DNA from: CAYUXF01 sp964448755
GTDB lineage: Bacteria; Margulisbacteria; Termititenacia; Termititenacales; CAYUXF01
Assembly: GCA_964448755.1 (NCBI GenBank)
Contig: CAYUXF010000005.1
Coordinates: forward strand, 1 to 46,216
DNA length: 46,216 bases
Direction: 5' to 3'
The notes under the pieces were generated by a model. It did not search any database, was not told where the DNA came from, and saw nothing but the letters and a program-made list of their open reading frames with translations. The position numbers and the translations under genes were made by a program. Positions 15,970-23,506 of the stretch are shown here, in pieces. Position 1 is the stretch's first letter. Each line of letters begins with the position of its first letter.

Positions 15970-18900
15970 TAGGTTAAGAGGTTATTAATATCGTCCTGCG
16001 AAAGGAAGCTGCCGCCACCTTTGCTAATAACTTTTTTCAAGAGATCTTTTTTTTGTTCCTGTAGTGTTAATATCTTTTCTTCAACCGAACCGCGTGCCAG
16101 TAATTTATAGACAAAAACATCTTTTTTTTGGCCTAGACGGTGTACCCTGTCCATGGCCTGTTGTTCAACTGCCGGGTTCCACCAGGGATCGTAAATAATG
16201 ACGTAGTTAGCGGCGGTTAAATTGATGCCGACGCCGCCAGCTTTGAGCGAACAGAGAAATATTTTTTGCTCGGGGTTATTATTAAATTCATTGATCAGTG
16301 CCTGTCTTTTTTTATTATGGGTAGAACCGTCCAGATAAACAAAAGGGAGCTCATTTTTTTGCAGATGTTTTTTTATAATATCGAGCATTTTGACAAACTG
16401 CGAAAAGATCACCACTTTGTGGCCGTCATCAATAATTTCCTGTAAAAGCTCTTTGAATAGTTCGAATTTGGCGGAGTTTTTAACAGTGCTGTTGCCCGGC
16501 AATAGCTGCGGGTGGCAGCAGACCTGGCGCAGGCGCAAGAGGACTGAGAGAATATTGATTTGCGCTCCCGCTAAACCTTTATCTTCAATGAGCGATAATA
16601 ATTCTTTTTTTTGCGTTTTTAAAATATTTAAATAGAGTTCTTCTTGTTCGGGGGTTAATTTACAATAGCTGTTAATTTCCGTTTTGGCCGGCAGTTCGCT
16701 GATGACCTCTTTTTTCATTCTGCGCAAAATAAACGGCTTTAACTTCAATTTTAAATTATCGGGATTATTTTCATAATGGACTTTAAAAAAAGAATAAGAA
16801 GAGAGAAAACCGGGCATTAAAAAATCAAAGATCGACCAGAGTTCACCCAGATGGTTTTCTACCGGCGTACCGGTTAAGGCCAGGCGGTTCTTAGAACGCA
16901 GACATTTTACCGCTTTGCAGGTGAGTGCTTTATGGTTCTTGATATACTGGGCTTCGTCGAGAATGACATAATCAAAACAGTATTTGCTGTAGTGTTGCAG
17001 GTCGTTGCGGATTAAAGAGTAAGAAGTAATGATAATGTCATATTCTTTAAGGTTTTTTATTTTGCCGACTCTTTTTTTGTTGCCGGAAATAATAGTGCTT
17101 TTTAAGTTCGGTGTAAATTTTTCTATTTCCGCCTGCCAGTTATAAACAACGGAAGTCGGCACAACTATCAGGGATGGCTCTTTTTTCAGCTTTTTTTCTT
17201 TGAGGTAGAGCAGCAGTAATAAAACCTGAAAAGTTTTACCAAGGCCCATATCGTCGGCCAGAATGCCGTTAAAAGAGTGCTGATGTAAAAAGAAAAGCCA
17301 GTTATAGCCGGTTATCTGATAATTGCGCGGTGCTCCTGCTTTAGTTGCCGGCAGCGATATTTTTTCGATCCCTTTGAAATTATCTAGTCCGTTAATTATT
17401 TTTTTTAAAGAATTTTCCAGCTGTAATTTTGCTTCATGTCTAAAATTATGGTAGAGAAAATAGAGCTCGTTTTTTTGTAGATTATAGCTGTTGTTTTTTT
17501 TGTTGAACTCACTTTTTTTAAGTATTTTTTCCAGTTCGTTAAATTTTTCTGCCGGCAGTTTGGCCAGAGAACCGTCGGCCAGGCGGAGATATTTTTTGTT
17601 GGTCTTAAAAAGAGCGGCCAATTGTTCATGGCTGAAGTTGAAATCATTGATATTATAAGTTGGTTTGAACTCAAACCAGTTGATATTTGTCCCTTCTTTA
17701 AAGTCGACATTTAAGGCAAATTCGTCACTTTCTTTATTGAAAAAATAGGTGCTGATATCTTCGCCGGTCAGACTTAATTTAATGCTTTTCATTAAGCCGG
17801 GGAAGTCGTAAGTGTAAAAGTCAATAAAATCGTCTTCATTTATTTTATAGCCGCCGCTAGTTTCACAGAATTTCTTCTCTATTAGAAAACTGCGTAGCCA
17901 TTCCTCGCTTTGCGGATAGCGCTTTAGAAGATATTGCTGGTTATTAAATTGATGTGTATAGAATTTAGCGTGATCTTCTTTTTGGTCGGCGACCAGAAGG
18001 TTTGGTCCGTAATGCCAGAATATTTGGGCGTTTAGCGTATGATTTTTGTTTTTCTTTATTTCCAGGACCGGTAGCGGTTCTTCGGTAATAGTGCTTTTTT
18101 GGTATTTCAGCAGTGCTGGGTCAGCCTCTAAATAAATTTCTTCGCGTAATGCTAATTTGGGGAGAATTTCGGCGGTTATTTCTGCTAAATATTTTTTATC
18201 CAGCAGGAGTGTTGGCCGCGCAGCAAAAGACTGTAGTAACTCAAAATTAAAGCGCGGCAAATTATAAAAAGTCCCTTTAAAAAAAATAGAGTGTTCTTTT
18301 TCGCCAAACAAAACATATTGGGCGGGCTCTATGGCTGTTTTGCTGTTTTTGTCGCAGAGCGCTATTTTAATGCCGGAAGCATCTTTGTCTATTTTGATTA
18401 GTGGTTTAAAAGGGGCGGCGCTGATCTTGATATCTTCGCCGGTCAAAAGATCCTTTTTATGCTTGATCTTACTTAAAAAATAGAACATCCGGGAGATATT
18501 TTTACTGTTAAAAAAGAAAGCGCCGTTCGTTAAGGGGACATTAGAGAGAAAGCCAATAAAAAGATTTTCTGCCGGCGGCAGTTTTTGGCGGTCTATTTCG
18601 TTTAACTGTTTTTTGCCGGCCGCACTCAGGTCGATGGTAAGTTTACAGAAATTGTGCGAGATATCGAGCAGGTAAGTGAGTTCTGTTCTTCCTTTGTCGT
18701 TTAGCGGTTTTTTTGTGACACCAAGATCGTTGAGGTAGAAGAAAAGTTTGTCGGCAAACTCTTTTTCAACATAAAAAATGTTTTTATTATGCGGCTGGGT
18801 ATATAAAAAGCCAATTAAAAGCTGTTCTGGAATGCTTAGAAGCGCGTGCGGAATATTTTTGAGCGTAGCGTATTGTTCGCTTTGAAAGGAGGCGGTAACG

Positions 18901-19004
18901 GTATAAAATGTCGGTTTTTCGGTAATTGAAAAAATTATTTTTACCGGCAGTTCTGCCGTGGCTAGTTGATATAATTTAGCAATTTCTGGTTCGGTGTGCT
19001 TAAT
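15966..19004 (-). CDS. SNF2-family helicase/ATPase, probable AUU start
   Basis: The first ATG is at 18488 (840 residues), but the frame stays open upstream to a TAG at 19029-19031 and reads as ordinary protein sequence for 180 codons with no ATG, GTG or TTG. The best start is ATT at 19004-19002, with AGGAG exactly 7 nt upstream, giving 1012 residues. SWI2/SNF2 motifs (full-length numbering, approximate): DDMGLGKT near 585, VVPTSVVYNW, DEAQ near 680, LTGTPVEN, SLKAGGVGINLTAA, and QAMDRVHRLGQ. Such enzymes translocate on double-stranded DNA and remodel protein-DNA complexes. The long N-terminal part is of the kind seen in bacterial SNF2 proteins. Family call is firm; the start is inferred. Confidence 0.9.
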   Translation of the reverse strand: MKHTEPEIAKLYQLATAELPVKIIFSITEKPTFYTVTASFQSEQYATLKNIPHALLSIPEQLLIGFLYTQPHNKNIFYVEKEFADKLFFYLNDLGVTKKPLNDKGRTELTYLLDISHNFCKLTIDLSAAGKKQLNEIDRQKLPPAENLFIGFLSNVPLTNGAFFFNSKNISRMFYFLSKIKHKKDLLTGEDIKISAAPFKPLIKIDKDASGIKIALCDKNSKTAIEPAQYVLFGEKEHSIFFKGTFYNLPRFNFELLQSFAARPTLLLDKKYLAEITAEILPKLALREEIYLEADPALLKYQKSTITEEPLPVLEIKKNKNHTLNAQIFWHYGPNLLVADQKEDHAKFYTHQFNNQQYLLKRYPQSEEWLRSFLIEKKFCETSGGYKINEDDFIDFYTYDFPGLMKSIKLSLTGEDISTYFFNKESDEFALNVDFKEGTNINWFEFKPTYNINDFNFSHEQLAALFKTNKKYLRLADGSLAKLPAEKFNELEKILKKSEFNKKNNSYNLQKNELYFLYHNFRHEAKLQLENSLKKIINGLDNFKGIEKISLPATKAGAPRNYQITGYNWLFFLHQHSFNGILADDMGLGKTFQVLLLLLYLKEKKLKKEPSLIVVPTSVVYNWQAEIEKFTPNLKSTIISGNKKRVGKIKNLKEYDIIITSYSLIRNDLQHYSKYCFDYVILDEAQYIKNHKALTCKAVKCLRSKNRLALTGTPVENHLGELWSIFDFLMPGFLSSYSFFKVHYENNPDNLKLKLKPFILRRMKKEVISELPAKTEINSYCKLTPEQEELYLNILKTQKKELLSLIEDKGLAGAQINILSVLLRLRQVCCHPQLLPGNSTVKNSAKFELFKELLQEIIDDGHKVVIFSQFVKMLDIIKKHLQKNELPFVYLDGSTHNKKRQALINEFNNNPEQKIFLCSLKAGGVGINLTAANYVIIYDPWWNPAVEQQAMDRVHRLGQKKDVFVYKLLARGSVEEKILTLQEQKKDLLKKVISKGGGSFLSQDDINNLLTY

Positions 19005-19018
19005 GACAGTGCTCCTCA
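19002..19018 (-). promoter_or_regulatory. Shine-Dalgarno and AUU start of the SNF2 gene
   Basis: On the minus strand: GAGGAG, CACTGTC, then ATT. A possible -10 (TAAAAT or TATGAT) lies 20-25 nt further upstream. Non-canonical AUU starts are known, for example in infC. A sequencing error that removed an ATG is the alternative. Confidence 0.6.
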
Positions 19019-19105
19019 GGGCAAAAGACTATTTTATCATATAATTGCCTGCAATGCATAATTAGTGCAAAAAGCGGGTATAAATGGATTAAGGGTGAAA
19101 TAAAT

Positions 19106-20674
19106 ATGTATAAAAAAAACATATCTGATCAAAATGATAAACTGGCAAAATATAAAAACGCCGGCGATGATTTTTTTGATGATCTTTTGTCTAAAAAAAA
19201 TAAGAAAACCGATCTGGTAGGCAAACAGATAGTTTCTGACCAGGAAGATAAAATGAGTGAACTTGTTTTGGAAGAAAAAAATCCTTTTATTTTATATCAG
19301 GCCGGCTTGGAAAATAAAGATCTTGGCCTTTTAGCTGCTGCTAAAGAGGGCTTTATTGAGCTTTTAAAATTAACCGGTTTTAAAGATATTGATCTGGCAT
19401 TTCAGCTGATAGATAAAATTATTATTTGTGCCGAAAAGAGCGGGGATAATAAAAAGGCTGCTGCTTTTTATGAGATAAAAAAATTCAGACTGGGTATTGA
19501 GAATGGTGAAGCGGCTTTTAGAGAACGACGTAAAAATAAACTAAATAAAGAACAGGATATTTATGAGCTAATTAGCCAGTGGACTAAATTAGGCCAAAAA
19601 GAAGCGCAAATTATCTATGCTTTTCATAAAAAATATGCCAGAGCGCTGGATGATGCAGGGTTAAAAGAAGAAGCAATTTCCCAATACAAATGGTTGATAG
19701 AGAAATTTCCAGATGATCTCTATAACTATATTTATTTTGCCGATTTTTATACCGAACAGTCTAAAGATCAAGACAATAATTACTTATTGGCAAAAGAATT
19801 ACTTCAGCGCGCTCTTGATAAAAGCGAGAAAATGCCAACGCCGGAAAGTCAAAGAATACTAACTGAAATAAAAATAACTTACTGGCGTTTATGTCGTCAG
19901 AACGATCGCTTTGAAAAATGTAAAGATATTGTCAATAAACAGCTGGAAGAGAATGATGTTGATTTTATTAGAGAGCATTTTAGGATAAATCTTAACTTTA
20001 AGGAAAATGATATTGTTAAGCTTAATTATAATTTTAAACAAAGATTTGAACGTATCATTCCTGAAATAAGAAAACTATTTTTATTGAATGGCCTTGAGTT
20101 CAAAGAATATGTGCCGGAATCAGTCCATTTTTATAATATTGTTAAAATAAATTTTTATAATGAAGTTAGGAAAGATAGCCGTTTTGCCTTGGGAAATATT
20201 TTTGTGGAAGATGGCGACCTTGAAAATATGGATTTGGAAAGAAAGATAAATATTTTTTTAAAGGGACTTACCGAAGAGGAAATATATCTGGTGTTGCTGC
20301 ATGAAATAGGGCATAACAGTTATTTTTCTCTTACAGATCAGGAAAAAGATGAATGGCAGAAATTTGTTAAAAAGTATCAGCTAGATCAAAATTATTTACA
20401 TCAGCCGCAGCCGGCTATGGAGGCTTACGCTGATCATTATGCTATTTTTATTTTATTTAATGATCTTTGGGAGGAGCTGGCCAGAAAAGAGGAGCCTGGT
20501 TCTTCGGCTAAGAATCTAGTTTTATTTAATTTTTTTAAGATGATCTTTAGATTGGATAAAGAAGAACAGATGGATATTATTTTTAAACGCGAAAAATTAA
20601 AAGATGATTTTGATTATTTTAATAAAAACATGAAAGAAGGTTTGTTTTATTTCTTAAAGAACAAAGCTGGTTAA
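19106..20674 (+). CDS. Helical-repeat protein with C-terminal HEXXH zinc-peptidase-like domain
   Basis: 522 residues, no signal peptide. Helical repeats of TPR character occupy about 50-270 (for example ALDDAGLKEEAISQYKWLIEKFPDD, shown in part by its DAGLKEEAISQYKWL core). The C-terminal part has HEIGH at 399-403 in a hydrophobic context (LVLLHEIGHNSYF) and a downstream EAYAD starting at Glu439. This arrangement suits a gluzincin metallopeptidase of the M48-like type, with two His and Glu439 as zinc ligands. Absence of a signal or membrane segment implies a cytosolic enzyme. Substrate unknown. Divergent from the SNF2 gene, with GGGTGAA before the ATG. Confidence 0.7.
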   Translation: MYKKNISDQNDKLAKYKNAGDDFFDDLLSKKNKKTDLVGKQIVSDQEDKMSELVLEEKNPFILYQAGLENKDLGLLAAAKEGFIELLKLTGFKDIDLAFQLIDKIIICAEKSGDNKKAAAFYEIKKFRLGIENGEAAFRERRKNKLNKEQDIYELISQWTKLGQKEAQIIYAFHKKYARALDDAGLKEEAISQYKWLIEKFPDDLYNYIYFADFYTEQSKDQDNNYLLAKELLQRALDKSEKMPTPESQRILTEIKITYWRLCRQNDRFEKCKDIVNKQLEENDVDFIREHFRINLNFKENDIVKLNYNFKQRFERIIPEIRKLFLLNGLEFKEYVPESVHFYNIVKINFYNEVRKDSRFALGNIFVEDGDLENMDLERKINIFLKGLTEEEIYLVLLHEIGHNSYFSLTDQEKDEWQKFVKKYQLDQNYLHQPQPAMEAYADHYAIFILFNDLWEELARKEEPGSSAKNLVLFNFFKMIFRLDKEEQMDIIFKREKLKDDFDYFNKNMKEGLFYFLKNKAG

Positions 20675-20952
20675 TGCAGTTTGTTTTTAAATCTCTGATA
20701 ACATTTTTCCATTATTTCATCAGGCATAACGCTGTTTTCTATGAGCAGTTCCAAACATAAAATTATCATATCGCCTGTTTCAGTTAGATAATGCTCGTTG
20801 CCCTGTTCATATAGTTCGCGAATTTCTTGTGCGTGATGTTCAATAAAATCCAGTAAAACTTTTGAATGGTCTTTGCTGTTCTTTTTTTTAGAAAGCTGAT
20901 GAATTTTTTTTATTTCTTCTAAAGAGTGATCTGTTAGTGATCTGTTTATCAT
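20671..20952 (-). CDS. MazG-like protein
   Basis: 93 residues from the ATG at 20952, with AAGGA upstream; an earlier in-frame start would run through the palindromic repeat and is unlikely. All helical. It contains ExxE (Glu43, Glu46) and ExxD (Glu58, Asp61), spaced almost as in the MazG nucleotide pyrophosphohydrolase motif ExxE-x(12-28)-ExxD. If active it would hydrolyse a nucleoside triphosphate to monophosphate. The match is to the motif only, so the call is tentative. It converges on the zinc-peptidase-like gene with a 4-nt overlap. Confidence 0.5.
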   Translation of the reverse strand: MINRSLTDHSLEEIKKIHQLSKKKNSKDHSKVLLDFIEHHAQEIRELYEQGNEHYLTETGDMIILCLELLIENSVMPDEIMEKCYQRFKNKLH

Positions 20953-20974
20953 ATAGTTATTCCTTGTATTTTCT

Positions 20975-21013
20975 CCCTTTCTCCGCTTGCGGGGAAAGGG
21001 CCGGGGATAGGGG
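20975..21013. repeat. Palindromic GC-rich intergenic repeat, copy B
   Basis: CCCTTTCTCCGC, TT, GCGGGGAAAGGG, then GGGGATAGGGG. It is closely similar to the element at 5254-5293. It lies between the divergent MazG-like and acyP genes, directly upstream of the acyP -10. Confidence 0.65.
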
Positions 21014-21017
21014 TTCA

Positions 21018-21026
21018 TGTTATAAT
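21018..21026 (+). promoter_or_regulatory. Extended -10 of acyP, leaderless arrangement
   Basis: TGT-TATAAT ends 6 nt before the ATG at 21033. With a start site about 7 nt after the -10, transcription would begin at the A of the start codon. No Shine-Dalgarno and no -35; the palindromic repeat occupies that position. Confidence 0.55.
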
Positions 21027-21032
21027 TTTACC

Positions 21033-21302
21033 ATGGATCAGGCGAATATCATCTTTAAAGGTCAGGTTCAGGGGGTGGGATTTCGTTATACCGCCTGCCG
21101 TTTGGCTGCCAGTTATCCTATAACCGGCTTGGTGAAAAATTTGCCCGACGGCACGGTCCAGATGGTTGCGCAGGGAGGAAAAGAGGTTATAATTGAGCTG
21201 ATCGAAGAGATAAAGCGTGAATTTGCTGGATATCTGAAAGATTGTGCCATTGAATGGCGGCCGGCAGGTGAACTCTATTCTTCTTTTTCAATAAAACATT
21301 AA
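21033..21302 (+). CDS. acyP: Acylphosphatase
   Basis: 89 residues from the ATG at 21033. The family signature is GQVQGVGFRYTA with the catalytic Arg, and the second block GLVKNLPDG with the catalytic Asn. It hydrolyses carboxyl-phosphate bonds of acylphosphates such as 1,3-bisphosphoglycerate. It starts without a ribosome site right after an extended -10, so the mRNA is probably leaderless. thiC follows 19 nt downstream with its own AGGAG, so the two are likely cotranscribed. Confidence 0.93.
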   Translation: MDQANIIFKGQVQGVGFRYTACRLAASYPITGLVKNLPDGTVQMVAQGGKEVIIELIEEIKREFAGYLKDCAIEWRPAGELYSSFSIKH

Positions 21303-21321
21303 TTTTAGGAGATATTTTTTA

Positions 21322-22566
21322 ATGAAAACACAACGTGAATATGCACTTAATGATCAAATTACGCCGGAGATGGAGCTGGCTGCAGTTAAAGAACAGGTTT
21401 CTGTCAGTGAAATTTTAGCCGGCCTTAAATCGGGCGAGATCGCACTGGTCAAGAACAATAAAAAAAATATTAAGCCCTGTGCTATCGGCAAAGGGATGTC
21501 GACAAAGATCAATTCTAATATTGGCACTTCAGGCATGATGACCGATATTGAGATGGAAATGGAAAAACTGGAAGTCTCTGAAAAATACGGTGCCGACGCG
21601 GTGATGGACTTAAGTACCGGCGGCGATCTAGATGCTATTCGCAAGGAGATGATCGCTCGCTGCGGTTTGATCTTTGGGACAGTTCCTATTTATCAGCTGA
21701 TGTGCGAAAAAAAATCTGAACTCACCAAAGAGGCTATTTTTGAAATAATAAAAAAACAGTGTCAGCAGGGTGTGGACTTTATTACGGTTCATTGCGGTGT
21801 AACAAAAGAGATAACAGAGATTTTGCAAAGAGAGCCGCGTTTAATGGGTGTGGTCAGCCGTGGCGGGTCATATCTAAATAAGTGGATCAAACGGACCGGC
21901 CAGGAAAATCCCCTTTATGAATATTTTGATGAACTTTGTGATATTGTCTATGAATATGATGTGGCGCTGTCGCTTGGTGACGGAATGCGCCCCGGCTGTT
22001 TAAAAGATGCGCACGATAGAGCCCAAATCAGGGAGTTAGAAATTTTAGGTGAATTGACCAAAAGGGCTTGGGCTAAAAATGTACAAGTTATTATTGAGGG
22101 GCCGGGCCATCTCCCTTATAACGAAATAGAATATTCTATGAAACTAGAGAAACAGCTGTGTCACGGTGCGCCCTTTTATGTTTTAGGCCCGCTAACTACT
22201 GATGTGGCCCCAGGATATGACCACATTACGTCGGCAATAGGCGGTACGCTGGCTGCTATTGCTGGTGCCGATTTTCTCTGTTACGTAACGCCGGCAGAGC
22301 ATTTGGGACTTCCTTCTATTGAAGATGTGCGTGCCGGTGTAGTTGCCTCAAAAATTGCGGCGCATAGTGCTGATATTGTTAAATATCCTGAACGTGCTAG
22401 ACAATGGGATAACGAGATGGCAATGGCAAGAAAGAATTTTGATTGGGAGAAACAAATAGAACTGGCGATAGATAGCGACAAGGCCAGGGAGATCAGATAT
22501 CGGCAGGGTAATATGGAAGGGATTAAAGAGTGCACAATGTGTGGTGAGCATTGTTCGATGAAATAA
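21322..22566 (+). CDS. thiC: Phosphomethylpyrimidine synthase ThiC
   Basis: 414 residues, the shorter ThiC form. This radical SAM enzyme converts aminoimidazole ribotide into the HMP-P pyrimidine of thiamine. Recognisable blocks are NSNIGTSG, GADAVMDLSTGGDLD, SLGDGMRPGC, EGPGHLPYNEIE, GPLTTDVAPGYDHITSAIGG, and CYVTPAEHLGLP. The C-terminal iron-sulfur motif is CTMCGEHC (Cx2Cx3C), one residue shorter between the last two cysteines than the Cx2Cx4C of E. coli. AGGAG precedes the ATG. Only 19 nt separate it from acyP, so no TPP riboswitch can lie directly upstream. thiL follows. Confidence 0.97.
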   Translation: MKTQREYALNDQITPEMELAAVKEQVSVSEILAGLKSGEIALVKNNKKNIKPCAIGKGMSTKINSNIGTSGMMTDIEMEMEKLEVSEKYGADAVMDLSTGGDLDAIRKEMIARCGLIFGTVPIYQLMCEKKSELTKEAIFEIIKKQCQQGVDFITVHCGVTKEITEILQREPRLMGVVSRGGSYLNKWIKRTGQENPLYEYFDELCDIVYEYDVALSLGDGMRPGCLKDAHDRAQIRELEILGELTKRAWAKNVQVIIEGPGHLPYNEIEYSMKLEKQLCHGAPFYVLGPLTTDVAPGYDHITSAIGGTLAAIAGADFLCYVTPAEHLGLPSIEDVRAGVVASKIAAHSADIVKYPERARQWDNEMAMARKNFDWEKQIELAIDSDKAREIRYRQGNMEGIKECTMCGEHCSMK

Positions 22567-22571
22567 TCAGC

Positions 22572-22647
22572 CCCTCTCACTTCGGCCCTTCGATACGCTA
22601 CGCTACTCAGGACGGCGCAGGCTCAGTGCGGCGCTTGAAAGAGAGGG
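22572..22647. repeat. Palindromic repeat between thiC and thiL
   Basis: CCCTCTC (22572-22578) and GAGAGGG (22641-22647) form the outer arms of a 76-base, GC-rich insert. Inside is CTTCGATACGCTACGCTACTCAG and a repeated CTCAG...CGGCGC unit. Its composition differs sharply from the flanking genes, and it looks like a small dispersed element. It may also reduce thiL expression from the thiC transcript. Confidence 0.55.
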
Positions 22648-22662
22648 TAATAAGAGGAGTCT

Positions 22663-23475
22663 ATGAAAGAACTTGATTTCTTAAAGATTATTCGTAAACA
22701 AAACTCAAAACAAAATTTGTTTGATGATGCGGCGGTATTTGATAAAAAGTATTTGATATCTAAAGATTTGTTGGTAGAAAAAACTCATTTTGATCTCAAA
22801 AAGATCAGCTGGAACCAGCTGGGTGCAAGAGCTATTAATGTCAATTTGTCAGATATTGCGGCAATGGGTGGCACTCCGAAATATTTATTGGTCGGACTTT
22901 CTTTAAATAAACAGGTAAGCGAGAAAAATATTAAAGAACTTTATCAGGGCTTTAAAAAAGCGGCCGGTGTTTTTAATGTTGAAATTATTGGTGGTGATAT
23001 TACCGGCTCAAAAAATCTAAATACGATCTCTATTACTATTATCGGCTATCGTTCTAAAAAAATATTGACCCGGCACGGCTTTAAACTCGGCGATAAGGTT
23101 TATGTGACAGGTCCGCTGGGCTCAGGGGCTGTGAGTAAATACACCAATAAGGTGGTGCCGCGCATTAGAGAGGGTGAATATTTAGCCAATAATAACATCG
23201 CTACAGCTTGTATCGATATCAGTGATGGAGTAGCTCGCTGTGTGCATGATCTGACCGTTAAGAGCGCTTATGAAGTGAAAATAGCAGAAGAAAAAATACC
23301 ATTAGTTAAAAAAGCTACGCTCAACAATGCCCTTTACGGCGGCGAGGATTATGAGTTATTATTCACCGGCAAAAAAATAGCTAAAAAAATGCCGTTCAGG
23401 GTTTATGAAATAGGCGAGATCGTTAAAAAGGGTCAGGGCTCTCATTTTGCTGGTCTTGGATATGACCATTTCTGA
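22663..23475 (+). CDS. thiL: Thiamine-monophosphate kinase
   Basis: 270 residues, somewhat shorter than the usual 310-330. It phosphorylates thiamine phosphate to thiamine diphosphate. AIR-synthase-fold motifs are FDDAAVF near the N-terminus, KDLLVEKTHF, NLSDIAAMGGTPKYLL, GGDITGS, GDKVYVTGPLGSGA, DISDG, and GGEDYELLF. AGAGGAG precedes the ATG. It follows thiC after the palindromic repeat, so the last and the pyrimidine steps of thiamine synthesis are neighbours; thiE, thiD and thiG are not in the window. Confidence 0.93.
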   Translation: MKELDFLKIIRKQNSKQNLFDDAAVFDKKYLISKDLLVEKTHFDLKKISWNQLGARAINVNLSDIAAMGGTPKYLLVGLSLNKQVSEKNIKELYQGFKKAAGVFNVEIIGGDITGSKNLNTISITIIGYRSKKILTRHGFKLGDKVYVTGPLGSGAVSKYTNKVVPRIREGEYLANNNIATACIDISDGVARCVHDLTVKSAYEVKIAEEKIPLVKKATLNNALYGGEDYELLFTGKKIAKKMPFRVYEIGEIVKKGQGSHFAGLGYDHF

Positions 23476-23506
23476 ATGATATTGTTAAGAGATAGGATTT
23501 GATCAA

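Noticed and set aside
20953..21033. N-terminal extensions of the MazG-like and acylphosphatase genes
   Set aside because: The extensions run through the palindromic repeat; the family start of acylphosphatase and ribosome-site position of the MazG-like gene fit the downstream ATGs.
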